Assembly (NCBI GenBank): GCA_963693285.1
Contig: OY848917.1
Span: 622,501 to 686,500, forward strand
DNA: 64,000 bases
Direction of reading: 5' to 3'
DNA from: Xestospongia muta
Lineage: Eukaryota > Porifera > Demospongiae > Haplosclerida > Petrosiidae
In this document: one piece after another, positions 37,090 through 52,500 of the stretch
How positions within the stretch are numbered: position 1 is the first letter of the stretch
Layout: every line of letters starts with the position of its first letter
Translations under genes and position numbers: made by a program
The notes under the pieces: model-generated
Seen by the model: only the letters and a program-made list of their open reading frames with translations
What the model was told of the DNA's origin: nothing
Databases searched by the model: none

Positions 37090-38557
37090 CGTGAATAAGC
37101 AGTCAAATGTTGAAGGAGAAAGAGGATTGAATCAAGGGTCACTACTTCAGAGGAATCACGAGGTGAGTTTTGAGCATGCGCAGAGTTTAGTTCAAAGTTC
37201 AAGAATTACTATAATATATTACTCTAATTTAATGCGCATGCGTAGTAGTCAGGTCTAATGAAGAAGTGCTGCATTTAACAGATTCTGGAGTATTAAAAGT
37301 GGCTTTTTATATTATAAAAACAAGTAGTCAGCCAATTTTGCGTAGTTTCAATAACTCAAAGCCAATTATATTCTCTGTTCACGTTAAGAATGACCACTAA
37401 CTGTAGCTAGGAAAGAACTAGAGACACATGGTTTACACCATTCAAAAGGCCTTGAAAGTCCTTAAACGTTTATCAAAAAACTATAATGTTAACTATTTAG
37501 AAAAATCGCAAACAAGAAATCCTATATAAAGCTAATGACGGTTGTCCATTCTACCTTGACCCTGGCGCCACGCATAATTTACATATTATTAACGAAAGCT
37601 AGCGCAAGCATTATCCACCTTCAGGCTTCAGCAGAAAAGTACAAAAACTATCAAATAAATTTAGTAGTAAATGTAGACTAGATTAAGAAGAGACAGCGAT
37701 AACGAACAACGAAAGGCTTCAATAGGGCTCACAATAAAGCATGCAATCACGACGCCACGATCAAGTTAGGTTGATGGGGCTATTTGTTGTTGGAATTCCA
37801 CTAAACAACAGTAACCCTCAATATGTTATTTAAACTTTTAAATTTAACTTCATTATTCTTTTATATAAAACATCACATAAAACACCAATGTAATTATGTC
37901 AGCTTAAACTAGTCAATAATAAAATGAAGCTATATATCTACTGACCTTTAAACTACATTGATTAAAGCTAATACCAAAGAACACCTTACAATAAAAGTTA
38001 ATGTTCTATATGATACCATATATCATACAACACATTAGCTAAAACCATTTTATACATGTCCTCAAAGGCTTGTATGCACCAACAAAAGATGAGAGTAATG
38101 GAAGTAATTTCAATCAAGCAAGGAATGATATTTATCAAGTAGCAGCTAATTTGATGTAGGGAGGGTTAATCATTTAGAATAATGAAATCAGCAATAGTGA
38201 CATCTTATATAAAATACAAAATGCAAAAATGCAAAAATATACTAATAAAATCTTACTGTAAATGTGAACACATATGCATCTAATAAATCAATTTCTATAG
38301 TACTTATATTACTGTTTTACTGGAAGTAGAATTGCTTTGTTTTCAAATGCCCAAATCACTAATTTTAGAAGCTGGTACAAGATTCTAACGCAATAGTAAT
38401 TTAACCAAAAACGGTTACTATGTAGCTACGATATAGTGAATTTACAATAATTATTATTGACGCAACCGCTCTCATTTCAAGCGGCAAAATTACAGATCTG
38501 AGCATGCGTGAAATTTTCCACGGTATTTATACCGTATATAAAGCATTCTAATCCTAA
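37090..38557. other. Intergenic, nothing recognised
   Basis: Upstream region of the cyclophilin A-type gene. A slightly GC-richer part (37540-37800) may be promoter. No further exon or element identified. Confidence 0.55.
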
Positions 38558-38779
38558 TTATAAAGTAAAATTGGAATTCACTAATTTCTTAGAGACAGGA
38601 CATTGATTTCTCAATTTCCAGATCTTTGTAGTTTCTATTAAAAAGAGAAAGAAACCCGTAACTACTAGTAACTCAGCTAATACCCTAACCACACTAGCCG
38701 TCGTACTGCGTGGACTTGACTGAACGTTAAAACTTGTTGAAGGAGCCAAATAGGTAAGTCTTGACATATACACAGCCAT
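38558..38779 (-). CDS. Possible small single-pass membrane protein, 73 aa, unrecognised
   Basis: A single open frame starts with ATG in a fair context (AACAGCATGGCT). Residues ~1-30 are polar and Ser/Thr-rich, residues ~31-48 are hydrophobic (VLAELLVVTGFFLFLI), and the C-terminal part is basic (KIWKLRNQ, KKLVNSNF). The layout is that of a small tail- or type-anchored membrane protein. Its codons are somewhat less AT-rich than the flanks. I do not recognise a family, and a chance frame of this length is possible. Confidence 0.35.
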   Translation of the reverse strand: MAVYMSRLTYLAPSTSFNVQSSPRSTTASVVRVLAELLVVTGFFLFLIETTKIWKLRNQCPVSKKLVNSNFTL

Positions 38780-39424
38780 GCTGTTAGCTAATAAGCTTCA
38801 TGTAGCGTGAGATAAGTCGAGTCATTGATAGAATTATAAATTATTTACAATTTTGTCCTAGTGTTAATGTAATGTAATTTTTTCTAAGTGCCAATCTTAC
38901 AATATAGTACATCAGTTACATTGAGATGTGTAGTACTCTCTGTCTATATCTGTAATGTTGAAGATGTGTAGTTTGGCTCAGTGCTAAGGATTAGTCTATG
39001 TTTGTAATATGATTTTAAGAACATTCATAGTGTGTTCCTTGCTTGTATTGCTTGTACTGTACAATTTATAGTCTATTTGAAAAGCAGCCGTTGCCAAATG
39101 TCAGTCTAACATTCTGGCAAAGATTTGATTTACATTAAAATGGTGATAGCAATATATTTGATTTAATCCTTTACAACTAAACACTTGTAGTGCATTATTC
39201 AATATTTATATTAAAGATAATTTATATAGCAAAGATTGAGGTTCACAATATTCCTAATGCTTCTCTTAATTTTAATTGATTTTATTAGAATGCAGTTGAT
39301 GTAATATCGATAAGTTGCAAAATAGCGTAAAAAGTTAATTTTTATAAATGCTTAACTTCGAATATGAGACATGTATTATCAATAGCCAGAGGGGACACTT
39401 GTTATTGCTTTCTTGTTGTTGCAC

Positions 39425-39444
39425 GCACACACACACACACACAC
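39425..39444. repeat. (CA)n microsatellite
   Basis: About 10 CA units followed by a short TA run. Confidence 0.9.
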
Positions 39445-42400
39445 GCATATATATATATACATATACACACACAATATACAAATAATGTAGTGGCCTTGTG
39501 TTGTTCACTTCAATCACTTGTATAGTGAAGTGTTAGTCTGCACAATATGAGCAATTATATTGGAACTTTAACAGGACATTAACTTATTTGACTGCCAATT
39601 GAAACCAATTTCTCAATGTGATGAATTGGTAAATCTACAATGAGTTCATTGTTTATCTATAGAGCTTAAATTGATGTCACTTTATTGAAGTACTTGACTT
39701 TATTTGTTTTTACAAAACATTAATACTATCCTTCAATACTAGTGGCAGTAGTATGGTTTCTAATTTGAATAACTTCATTCATTAGCATGTAAAATACAAT
39801 GTTGTCTTGTTATGTCTAGGAAATATTATTAAGACACGCCATCTATGATATATATGTTGTGATCTTAATGATAGTGAAGATGTCCTCATTAAGATATTTC
39901 TGAATGGACTAATGTATTAGTGTAAATTGTTATTTCTTGAGGTCAATTTGTTAGATTGCATTTTTTCATACTTGTTTATTTACAAATTAATCTGATAATT
40001 GTAATTTGTTTGCTGTTTGTTTAAAAATATAGACATTACTTATCAATAATTAACACAAACTCAACTGAGGATAAGTCTCCGAAGATAATGTTTTAAATAT
40101 TATGTGTGTCAGTTACTTTAATGCTTTAGTGCCTTCATTATAATATCTTAATTCAAAAAAATGCTAAATCCATTCTTAGTCTTAGAACACTGAGATGTGT
40201 TCGATATTGGAATATTAGAATAAGGGTTTTTAATATATCATAAACTAACTTTAGAGCATTCTTTATGATAACTTCAAACGAGAACAAAGGCCTAAACTCT
40301 TTATTGTCAGTAAAATAAGCAGTGTCATTAGACCATTATAATCAATAACTATAAACTAAGACCACATCAAATCAAATCTATTAATGAATGATGCTTTTAT
40401 TGTCTGTCTATCTTGTAATAAAGAAGGTAGTACATTTCATTATAGCTTGTACAATACATCTGTATTATGTTACCGAGATTACTTAATTATAGCAAGTAGA
40501 ATAGACAAATCTATTACATACATAGGCCTGTAATGTTGAATTAAGCCTAGTCTTAATAGACCTTCATAAGTGTCTTTCTTTTCACTAAATATACTTTTTC
40601 CTGATACATACACGATGGTTAAGTATGTGTATTATATCAGACTTTACACGTACATATAAACAAGTACTGTCAATCTACATGTACAGTGTACATGTACATG
40701 TAATAGATTGCTTGTAAGTAACATGTGTAATAGGAATGGAGATATTGTATTACATGATAGTATTATGTCTGTTTTATGGCTGTAGCTGCTGTCATCAGCA
40801 TACCTATCATATTACATTACTATTGTATATTTACACAAATATTAGGTTGTTTATCCCCTTCTTTTGATAAACCTTCAAGATAGGGTACTTTTTTTAATTT
40901 TGCATTTATATTAATATATTGAACAGTTCACTTATAAATAGAAAATGGATATATACAAGAGAGACTTAGTTTTAAGGACAATTAAAACAATAAAACATTC
41001 TATTTAGGACTTTTTCTTAGTCTCATATTGATACTTTAATGAATTGCTTAGCCCAAGTACTTTAATAAGGATACCTGTGAACATACCTCCACTACCCACT
41101 GTAAATAAAGTGCTTTAACATATCTCTACTGATTGCGCTATACTATTTTCAAGGAAATAATTCTCTTTATAGAAGTGAATTCAGTATAGATGACAATATT
41201 CACTAGAGAATCAACAATTAGGTTTCACCCTATGTTCACAGGAACCAGCCATGAATATCAGTGTCATTGTTTATGAATACTTGCTTAACTAGTTATGAAT
41301 ACGTGTTTGCTTTGTTGACTTCTGCTAAAGGGGAATTACAAATAATACATGTAAATTTAGTCAGTATTTTTAGTGAAATCATACTTGTATTTTCACACAT
41401 TTAATCACAGTTGTTGTATACACAGGTAACTTCCCTTTTGTTGTCACAACTATGATTGTAACCTAATCTCCTGTGACACCTATCGCAACTATAACTTTGT
41501 ACAATTTGTGATAGTTTTTGTCTGTTAATGTGTCCTTAACACAATAGCTTTTCCCTCTTGAATTCTTTTAATGTGTCTTAATTCATAGGTTGATTTATAC
41601 AGTAAGTGTGCACGTAATCATCTTTGAATGATTTGTTATACTACTAATATACTCTAATTCATTTAGTACAAGTTGTTCTTGGAATGTAATGAAGTAGTAT
41701 CACTACAGGATATTGGTACAATTTGTTATTTGTCTCAGTGATTGAATTTCCTTGATCTGTACAGATTTACATGCATAATTGTGATTAATTTTACATTCAA
41801 GAGTAATTATAATTGTAATGGTATATAATGAGTTATATATAATTTGGGGAAAGAAGTTGGTTGCTTTCTATAATGTTCAGTCTTTTTTATGTTGTTTTTC
41901 TAATAAACATAATGACAATGCTCAGATACATTTTGAGCTTAGTATCAGAGTAAAATTGAAATTGAATAAAAAATAATTCAATATTTAGTAGATCTACTTC
42001 ACTAATGAGTCTACTCCTTTGCCTTATATTAAGATTTTCCATGATATAAATTTAGCAGATGAACTAATTTACTGTATGTCATGCCCAGATTCTTACACAT
42101 CAAGTGTAGCCAGCTATTTAGCAGACAATGGTATTTTATTACATAGGTGTCTTTGTGGCTCAGGTAGCTTCAAATTGTTCATATAATGAAATGAATAGAT
42201 GTACTTCATTAAAGGGTCTATACTTAAAATGAATTCAATCTGTTACTGCCTGCCCATTTATTTGAAATAGTTATATTTGCCCTCCTTTGTTTTATAGGAT
42301 GCTCTAAGATCTATACGATGTACATTTGTTCTTGTCCTATACTTATAATATAATATGATATATTATTAAACTTCTCTATTGAGGAAATCACTATACTAGG

Positions 42401-43512
42401 ATAGTTATCCAATTTCGAAAATGTCTACTTCAGACATTGAGCCTAGCTTTACCTGTCATAGTATGTATCATCAGTATTTTACACTTTGTTAGAAAGTATA
42501 AGCCATTAAACACATACAAACAGTCTTTAATATAATTGTCATTCTATGCACACATAAAAGAAAAAGATTTTGTTATTACAAGGTATATATTAATATAGTG
42601 AGCATATGGTACCAGTAACTAAAATATCATAAAATGATTAGTTAAGTTAGTAAGGGAAATTTTAGCATTTACAACTTTCAGTTTTACAGGGTGTGCATAA
42701 ACCTATTATTATTTTTAGTAGTTTAGATAAGGCCAACTAATTGTTTGGTGAGTAGATAACGTATGGTACATTGAAGTAATATAATAAATTTTATAATTTC
42801 TTGGAATTGTTTTTAACTGAGTATCTATTGTATGACTCTGTCTAAACAAATTATAACAAATGTTGCGTGCGAGTGGTACATGTATAGCAGAGACCCAAAA
42901 TAATGTTTACATTTACTTTTAGTACAGTACTTGGAACAGATGTAGAGTTATATTTACTAAAATAAAAGTATAGTTGTAATAGTTCTAAGTGGGAGAAGGT
43001 ATTGTCTGTACTCTACAGTAATTCCACTGCTTTTAAGGCATAAAAATGTACTACCATAATGCTAACAGAAATATTACTTTTACCTTAAAAGACTGTAAAG
43101 TTCGTTTGACCTCTATTGTTCATGTACACATACATGGACAGCAGCTGTGTCTTAATAGTCTACATTTAAGGTTTCTGTTGTCATTATTTCTTATACGTCA
43201 TAACTGTTTCATAACTTGACTGACCACTTCCTGCATGCCTATCAAAATGAATTGTAATTGTTGTAAGAGAATATGTATGCTTCTTCTCTACTATATGTTG
43301 AGCAATATTAGTTATTACTTGCACTTGTATAACTATTATGATACTGTAATTGCAACGTCATTGTTTATTAACAAGAGATATTATTTTATTGTATTAGACA
43401 TCTATGTTTGTACCAATGTTTTGCAAATGGGGATTTTTGACCCTTGTTCAGTTGACAATGCTCAATTAGTAAACATTGTACATATACATGTTTATGTGTG
43501 TGTTGAATGTAA

Positions 43513-43514
<2 letters not shown>

Positions 43515-43549
<35 letters not shown>

Positions 43550-43550
43550 G
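43515..43550. repeat. (CT)n run serving as splice acceptor tract
   Basis: About 16 CT units end in CTAG four bases before an ATG at 43554, so the run is a perfect polypyrimidine tract for a coding exon. Confidence 0.85.
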
Positions 43551-43553
43551 ATA

Positions 43554-46500
43554 ATGTCATTTACAGCAAGTCACAGTCATCCTTCATATATGGAATGGTT
43601 AGGAGGCTGGAGAGAATGGGCCAGAACAAGAAAAAGAGGACGTATGGCACAGTTTATTATTGAAAAACTGGAAGAAGGGGTAAGTTATCTAATGCTATGT
43701 TATTGCCCTAATATAGAAAATGTTGTAATAATTTATATTGAGTTACAATATCAACCGATATTAAGTTAGCATACACATTTTTACCTCATAGTAATACTGG
43801 CTACAATTTTATTGAGGTAATGTATTGTAATGTAAAGTTTAATAAGACAATTGATACTGTTTATTAAGTAGGTACTGTTAATATAGTAAATCAAGTTAAT
43901 ATTGGGAAGTACTGTATACATGTATGTTTTATATATCACTGTGTATTGGGTTAATTTAACTAAGCAAATAAGTTTGTAATGAAAAAAGGCATGAATCCTT
44001 AGTACATTTTATTACTATACTATATAGAGCTGTTAGTAGCTATATTACTATTGTGCTAACTGCCACAAAAATTTGGTAAAATTTACAATTAATAATATCC
44101 ACATAGTTGACAAATAACATAGTAAGAAATTAGCAACAAAGAATGCATAACAAAGATATGATTGTTTGTATACAAGTCCAACCTCAGTATCATTATTAAT
44201 CCTTCGTTGTACTTACTTTAAACTCATCTATTGAATTAAGCAGTTACAAAGTTTTAAGATTTAGCAAATATTAATATTAGTGAACCCAACCAATAGGATA
44301 AAACTAAATTTTGTTTAACTGCATAAAAATTCTAGCCATTTCAAAAATGATTCCTAAATGGCTAAATATGGTGTAATAAGCTTAAACTTAGTTCTTGTTC
44401 TAAAAAGAATATTTTAGCAATGTAACCTATTACTGGGCATTTTAATCAATGGTATAACAGGTTCTTGTTCCTTTGTTTTTTATATATTTTTTCTTAGTTG
44501 ACAATCAATGGGTAATTGAGTATCAAAACAAATTTTAATTTTTTTTCATAAAATGGTTTAAATGGTGAGGAAGTGGACTAAAGTCAGCAGACACTCTTTC
44601 TTGTATTAAAAAGTTGTCATCTGGGCTTGAGACTACATGTAACTTTCTTTATAACCTGAGACCTATCCTATATATACAACAAAAGCCAATGATTAGGTTA
44701 TTTGATCTTTATGTGTGGCCATATGACACTAAAATCTGAGGCTTCTATTTTAACAAATGTTTGGTGCAAAAACTACATTTATAGTACATGTCAGACAAAG
44801 AAATCATATAATATGTGTAACAAAAGCCAGCCATTGCATCACCTTTGACAATAAATTCATGTCAGTCAAAACTAAAAGAATGAAATTTAGTATAATGACA
44901 AGCATTTAATAAAATCTGTGAGTACCCTGAAAATTTAAACAAAACCTTTTACAAAAATTTGAATTAGTTTTAATTGTATAAAGTTATTAAAGTTAAACTG
45001 TGTATATCAAAGACTAAGACAAGTATTGTCCCCTGAGATGGACAAACACAAGAATTTTTAAAGGAAATGATGGTGAAAAACTAAATTTGCCAATGCTATT
45101 AACAAGATGAATAATAAATGTTTACAACATAATCATTGAGATTTAATTGTTCTGATTTTTGACCCATACCCTTAGTTTTATTTTTAAAATATAATATTTA
45201 CCACATTTATAGCAATATGTGTGGCTACTTCAGTAATTGCCAAAATGATATTTGACACAAATAGAAGTTGTGTACTCCCACTTTATTTATACCACCAGTA
45301 TAGTAGCATCAATAATAATTACTTTAGTATAGTATGTATTAGTGTATGGAGGGGTATCAATAGAAGACTCTAAAAGGAAGATAGCTATGTTATTAATTGT
45401 TTGAGACAATAACCCATGTAATATTAACACACGATTTTATACTATAAGGAAACCACACCCCTAAACATTCAGAAATCCCAAAGTATAGGTTGATAATATA
45501 CTGAAAGTACATACATGGCTTATTGACTAATTTGGTGCCCTATTGATAATATGATCAGTCAGTATTGTAATAAGAGATTACCATTGGAAAATACCAGGCT
45601 GAATTTAGTTTGTGGATAAAATGCTCTTTGTCCGGCTGCCCAATTAATTTGTATGTGCGGTTTGCATGTGCACTCTCTGTTTTATTATTTAATTACCAGT
45701 CGTGTCTGATGATGTCATTGTTACCATGGCAGTTTTGAACTAGCTGTTGGAATGTATACTAAATTACTTGAGGAATAGTGACTTTATCATTATGTGATTG
45801 ATGACTTCAAGGCAAAAACATGTACATTTATTGTACATATGTACATGTACCTAACATGTCTAGATTTACCACATGAATGATGTGACTCATTACAGTGTGG
45901 TAAACCACTACATTATGTGTGTCAACTAAGCATAATGTAATTTGGCAAAACACATGTGCCAAAGAAATTGTGAAATTTTTTGATATTCAAATATTTTGTT
46001 AAGAAATATTGACATCCCTATATTGAAAACCATTAAATTTTATAGTCTTGTTTTAATTCTGATAGTTTTGAATATTATGGAGAAACAGTCTTGTTAACAT
46101 TCTATCACATGTTTAGAGATACCCCTATATCTACATGTACATGTATTAGTGGTCTATATTACATGTACATGTATTAGTGGTCTATACTACATGTATTAGT
46201 AGTCTATACTACATGTACATGTATTAGTGGTTTATACTACATGTACATGTATTAGTGGTCTATACTACATTGTAAAATTCTGGCTTGTTACTATCAGTTT
46301 ATTTAAAATCCTATAAAGAATATTTAAATATAAAATCCACATGTACTATATTAAATGACTAATGAAGCATGTAATGATTGATATATTTCTGTTTCCTTTA
46401 CAGAAACAAGCTCAGTGGTTGGATATATCTAAAGGGATTTTTGAACTCACTGAATGGCACTTGATTGCTAAAGAATGGTTTGGAGAGAAGCCAAGAAACT

Positions 46501-49500
46501 CAGAGGAGGTCAGTTAGTTTTGTTTTTAGTTAATATTTATCAGTTTTTACACGCTGTGCTCATCACCGCAATATATACGTAAACACAACGCGAACGTATT
46601 ATTTATCATTCGCTGTTTGGACGTTTTCCTTATATACATGTACATAAAATGCTCAGTACACGTGTATTTATTCAAACTACCATTAAAAGACATTGTATAA
46701 ATCAAGTACCAAATGCCCTACAGTCCCAAAATTGTTCAGAAGATGTACTATTGCTTATCTTTTACTGCAACAACATTGACTTTGTTTGTAGACTTTTGTA
46801 TAATGTATACTCTACTGATCAGTATTATGCCAGTAGCTTTTGTCGGTTCTGCAGTCTACAAAAGGGACGTTGATTTAGTGAAGTTTACACACTATCATAA
46901 TTTTTCTATATTTGATGGAACCAGGTAATGGTAATATTATTTTGTACACAAACATAATAGCTATGTCTTTCTTCATTGTTTTAATATCACATCATCACTG
47001 TTTGCTGACTATTGAAGATAATAAACCTCCAAAATATTGCTGTCATTGTGTCATAGATATAATTGCTTTAATTGAAAATGTTTCATATGGACACATTGTG
47101 GTTGTTTTAAGATTGTAAGTTTTGATTGCTGTATTCTGTTCCTGAAGTAATATCTTTAAAAAAGTCACTTAAAAAGCAGGTTTAGCAACTGCCATATACT
47201 TGTAGTCTAGTGTAACTGCTAACGCACATGTTCCACCTCAAATTTAAGATACATATATTACTCTTTTAACTTTATTTAACAATTAATTTGTATTACCATA
47301 TTTCCTTATATAAGAACTGCCCTTGAATGATTGCCTTCCTTCATTTATATAAAAAGGAATTGACTATGTCCTTGAGTAAATGCTGCAATGATCTCTTTAC
47401 AATGTTGTCTACTCCTAATCTTGTTTTGTCTAAAATGAGTCTGTTAATTTTACTTACAGCATGAAAAGGTCTATAATTACTAATTTTGTTAACTATTGAG
47501 TTCTTGACTACATAGTGACATATGACAACTACTTTTGCTGTGAGATGAACACTTACTTTACGTCATTATCTGTTTTGTTTTAACCTTCCGTCAAAGCTCT
47601 TTCTTATTCATATTGTTATAAGTGTTGCCCTTAATTATTTGTTTTGCTCTCTTGTTGACCCAAGATTTTCATACTCCAATATATTTGTGGCTACACAACA
47701 TAACCAGTCATTCAATAATTTATGTACTTTTATTGTGAATGCTTCCATAGTTAATGTGATTAATTAAAGCTTATAGCTTTCAGTAACTGCAGTAAGTGCT
47801 TTGAGGGAAGCAACACAGCTCAGTGGAATCTTTAAGTTTAGCAACATCTACTTTTTGTACAGTGACAGCTCTACTATCAAAACAGTCTTTTCATATTTTT
47901 AAAGCACAATATTGGCTTTTAATTTTGATTTGATAAATTTAAGAAAAAAAGGGGTTACACTATACAAACTATACGTGTATGCAACAAAATCTAATTTAAT
48001 GTCTTTAGTAATAGTTATTTGCAATTTGTCGTTACTTTCTTATTTTGTGCATACAACACAGTATAAAGCATATGCTGATTTGTATGGAGGACAAGGAATT
48101 CCTGTACATGTTGCTTTAACAAAATGCATAACAGAACCATATTGGGTAGCACCACCTCCAGGTAGAACTTCAGGGTTCTTGTCAACACACTCATAAACAG
48201 AATTTCGTTTATGACTATCAAATTCACTCATCAGATATCCGACATATTCTATAGTCCATGATGATGGACAGGTAGTTTTAGCTGGTATCATAATTTTAAC
48301 TGTTTTAGTTGAAGAATAACATACTGCACATGGAGCATCATGAGAATCAAGAGATCCTAAACTGGAATCATCATATTCTGTTGCTGATATACTTGAGGAA
48401 TACTGAGGAGTGATGAACTTTATATACTGTGGTTTATGTGGTAAACATAAGTAGTTAGCTCCTCCTCCAGTTTTACTAGATGTGCTTGCAGCCATTATTC
48501 CATCATACAATAGAACAGAGCCTGTAGTATTTGGACAAATTGTGCGTCCCCATCGTGTATAGACCACACCTCCACTTGTTGGTCCAGGAGGCCCTCGTTC
48601 TCCTTTTTCTCCCTTTTGACCTATTGCTCCATCTAGTCCATTGATACCATCATGACCAGGTGGTCCTTGAGGTCCTGGTAATCCATCTCTTCCATCTCGA
48701 CCTTGTAATATTTTAATGTATCTCTTGTCACCAGAACAATCACCAGTAATAGCTGTATTATTAGTGGGAGTTGTAGTTAATTTGGCTAAAATGGAAAAGG
48801 TGCTATGAATTAATAATAAACATTGTCAAACATTTGTTAACCTTTGGTGTCTCTATGATGGCAAACGTTACTGTACTTAGTCTGTTGTTTGTTTATTTGT
48901 TTGTTACTTTGGCAAAGTACTTAAAACGGCCATAATTTGAAAGCTATGTAATCTGCAAACTTCATGTATGCTTGTAGTAGGCATTCAAATCCCTCTTCTA
49001 TCACTTTGTGATGTTTGCAAGTGTTCTGCCATAGACAAAGCTTTTAATGACAAGAAAACAAGGGAAAGGTCATGGACCAGATGAGTAATGCTAGCTTAAC
49101 TAGTCACAATTTTGAATGGCAACATAAAATAGCTTCCTTTTTAAGTTTTTTATCTAGACACCAGTGACTAAACATAAACATGATCTTTGGTTTGCTTACT
49201 TTCAGCACATTTTACTGCATATATATTGAGAAATAGAGCAATGCTTACAATAGAAACAAGATCCTTCATGATATTGTAATCTGTAATAGGAATATTGTCC
49301 GGTAGTGCTCGTTTTTAGTCTTGGATAATTTGCTATTTATATCATATATGATATACAGCTTGTCATGTACTGCATGTACATGTATTCCTATGCTAGTAAA
49401 GAGATTCCGATCAATGTAATGTAAGATTTATGTCTTGTGTTCATGACCACAGTGTGTAACTACAAGGATGTAATGGACTAATCATGTCGTTAAGTCTTTA

Positions 49501-52500
49501 TTTATGTTAAAATTGTGTTCTCATGTTGTTTGTATCAGACTCAATTTTGTAAGAGGGTGCTAACTTTTATTCAACAGACACTATGCTAATTACATTCAGT
49601 AAATATTAATAATAAAATTGATAAGAAAATTGTATGTACAATAGTTAGTTGTTGTCATCACTTAGTACACACCACACATGCCAGATACTTGTTACTGAAA
49701 TAAGGAGGACATGGATTTCCATTACAATTGGCTCTTACGTGGTATAACAATGCACTCTGACTTACACCAGCACTTCCTGGAACTGCTTGAGCTTCTTTAT
49801 CAACACAAATGTAGTCTTTGTTGCTTTTGTGAGTGTTTAATTCAGTCATCAGATATCCGGCATATTCTACAGTCCATGATGATGGACAAGTAGCTTTAGC
49901 TGGTATCACAACTTGAAACTCTTTTGTTGATGTATAACATACTGCACACGGAGGGTTTTGGCTGTGTGACACAGTAAGAATAATTGGGAAATGATATTCA
50001 GTCCCATATAGATTGGAACAGTCACCATTCTAACTAGCATTGAGAATTCTGGATCATCTTCAGGAAGGCAAAGATAATTAGCTCCTCCTCCAGTGTTAGT
50101 GTAATGCTCACCAACAACTCTTCCAAAATAAACGAGTGTAGCATTAGTAGTGTTTGGACAATCTTTTCTCCCCCATCGTGTATAGATCACACCTCCACTT
50201 TGTGGCCCTGGAGCTCCTCTCTCTCCTTGTTCTCCTTTATCTCCCTTTTGACCCACTGTTCCATCTTGTCCATTGATACCATCATGACCATGTGGTTCTT
50301 GAGGTCCTGTAATTTGTCTCTTCATCTCGACCTTGTAATATTTTAATGTATGTCTTGTCACCAGTACAGCCACTAGTGACAGCTGTAGTATTAATAGTTG
50401 TAGTTGATGTAACTATAATAGAAGAGGTGCTCTTAATGTACTGGACAATCTCAACTATAGACTTGTGCCTTATAATCACAATATGAATGAAAGTGTCAAT
50501 ACTAATTATATGCAAATTTCATTACTTACCTCGAGAGACTTCAAGAAATATTGTAGCAACTAATGAAATAATCAAAAGCATCACTGTCTTGTACATATAT
50601 CTGTTTTACTCTAAAATATGATTTGAAGTTACCCTTATATACAAATCTGTTATTAAGTCTTTGGGTTTAATTGAACAATTATTCCATGAATAGTGTGTAA
50701 TGGAGTTATGACTGTAATATCCATATTAATTCTATTAGAAATTTCCCTGCTGGAGTAGATATTGACAACAATAACTTGTACTTTCATAAGTGGCTAGTTC
50801 CATTAGTGGTTAGTAGCTGCATAATAATATGGCTGCACATAATGTTTATAAGTGGCTATTTCTGTTGGTATCTTGTTCAGCGCAACAATTAATGTCTTTA
50901 GTGTCCATAGTTGTCTTAATACTGTTGGTTTTACTGTTATTAGAATAGATATTGACAGTAATACATTGTTGTTGCATTAGTGGTCTTGTAGCTGCATAAT
51001 GTGTTTATATGTTATGTATACAAATGACTATCTCTTGTGTTGTCTTGTTTCATGTTACTTATTGTCAGTTTTGGTATATGTTTTTGTTTTTCACAACTAT
51101 TAACAGCAAACTTTATACCGTATTATTTACTTGAATGTGGATAGTAACTTTCTATAGCTACTATAAACTGTATAGTTTTCTATATCAGGAAACTTCATTA
51201 GTTTACTGGTACTTTTTTATTGTAATCTTTGGGTATTGACTATTTCCGAGAGGAGGCTTTTCTCTATCATCATTTCCATAATTCAGTATAAGTACAAAAT
51301 AACTCTTGTGCCCTTCCTTAAGGTCACTGGCTATGATGTTTTTTGTAACGTTTTAATGAAACAAATGGTGAATTGGACTTGTTATATGTTTTATTTTTGG
51401 CGAATTGTTACAGCATTAAGGTGATAAAGAAAGACACTATTGTAGCCATTTGTATGTATCTTTGTTCAAATGAGGCGATACTTTGTGGTTCATTGCTGTT
51501 TTATTATAGTGTTGTATTGCCATCAGTGGTTTAGTGAGATGGTAATGGAATAATAACGAAATCCTTCTTTGTAAACAAATGATACTTTTAAAGGTAAATT
51601 ACAATAATTATTATGAATAACAAACTTAATTTGCAAGTAAATCATCAATAATTCTTATTTAGTGCACACAACGCAATTTAAAGCATTTTTTGTGTTGTAA
51701 GGAGGGCAGGGAATTCCTGTGCATGACGTTTTAACAAAGTGTATAACAGAACCCAAATGCATTGGTGCACTACCAGGTAATACTTCTGGGTTTATGTCAA
51801 CACATTCATAAACTGCATTTCGTTTATTGTCAGACCATTCACTCATCAGATATCCGACATATTCTACAGTCCATGATATTGGGCAGGTAGTTTTAGCTGG
51901 TATCATAATTTGAACTGCTTTAGTTGAAGTGTAACACACTGCACATGGAGCATCGTGGTAAATCATGTGTCCAAAAGTATTGTCAATATATTCTGTTGCA
52001 GATATATTTGAGAAATATTGAGGTGATATGGGCTTTGTATATTGTGGGGTATGTGGCAAACATAAGTAGTTGGCACCTCCTCCAGTTTTTAAGCGTGTGC
52101 TTGCTGCCATTATTCCATCATATAATAACACAGAGCCTGTATTGTTAGGGCAAATGGTACGACCCCATCGTGTATAGACCACACCTCCACTTGTTGGTCC
52201 AGGTAGTCCTCGTTCTCCTTGTTCTCCTTTCTCTCCATTTCGACCTGTTGCTCCATTGATACCAGGTGGTCCTTGAGGTCCTGGTAATCCATCTCTTCCA
52301 TCTCGACCTTGTAGTATTTTGATATAAGTCTTGTCACCAGTACAGCCACTAGTGACAGCTGTAGTATTAATAGAATCTATAGTAAAAGGGAAAAGACATT
52401 TTCTTGTTAATAGAGATAATTCCTATTTTAATATAGTTCCCTTCAATTTTGAAATGTTTTGTTGTAGTTATAAAAGGAGTCTAATCCTGTGTTAGTTACC

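Larger units (their letters stand above)
38780..43550. other. 4.8 kb without recognised genes
   Basis: AT-rich on both strands with no exon chain found. It contains a (CA)n run at 39425-39444 and a palindrome at 40671-40710. It may hold untranslated 5' exons or regulatory DNA of the gene starting at 43554. Confidence 0.55.

Noticed and set aside
47560..47780. Possible LINE/retroelement fragment (minus)
   Set aside because: A weak look of SWVNKRAKQIIKGN only, broken by frameshifts; not enough to call.
47912..48196. Plus-strand 94-codon frame
   Set aside because: Antisense to the conserved C-terminal domain of collagen gene A; protein has no recognisable feature.
50104..50346. Plus-strand frame antisense to collagen copy B (similar ones oppose D and F)
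   Set aside because: Arises from the Gly-X-Y codon pattern read on the opposite strand.
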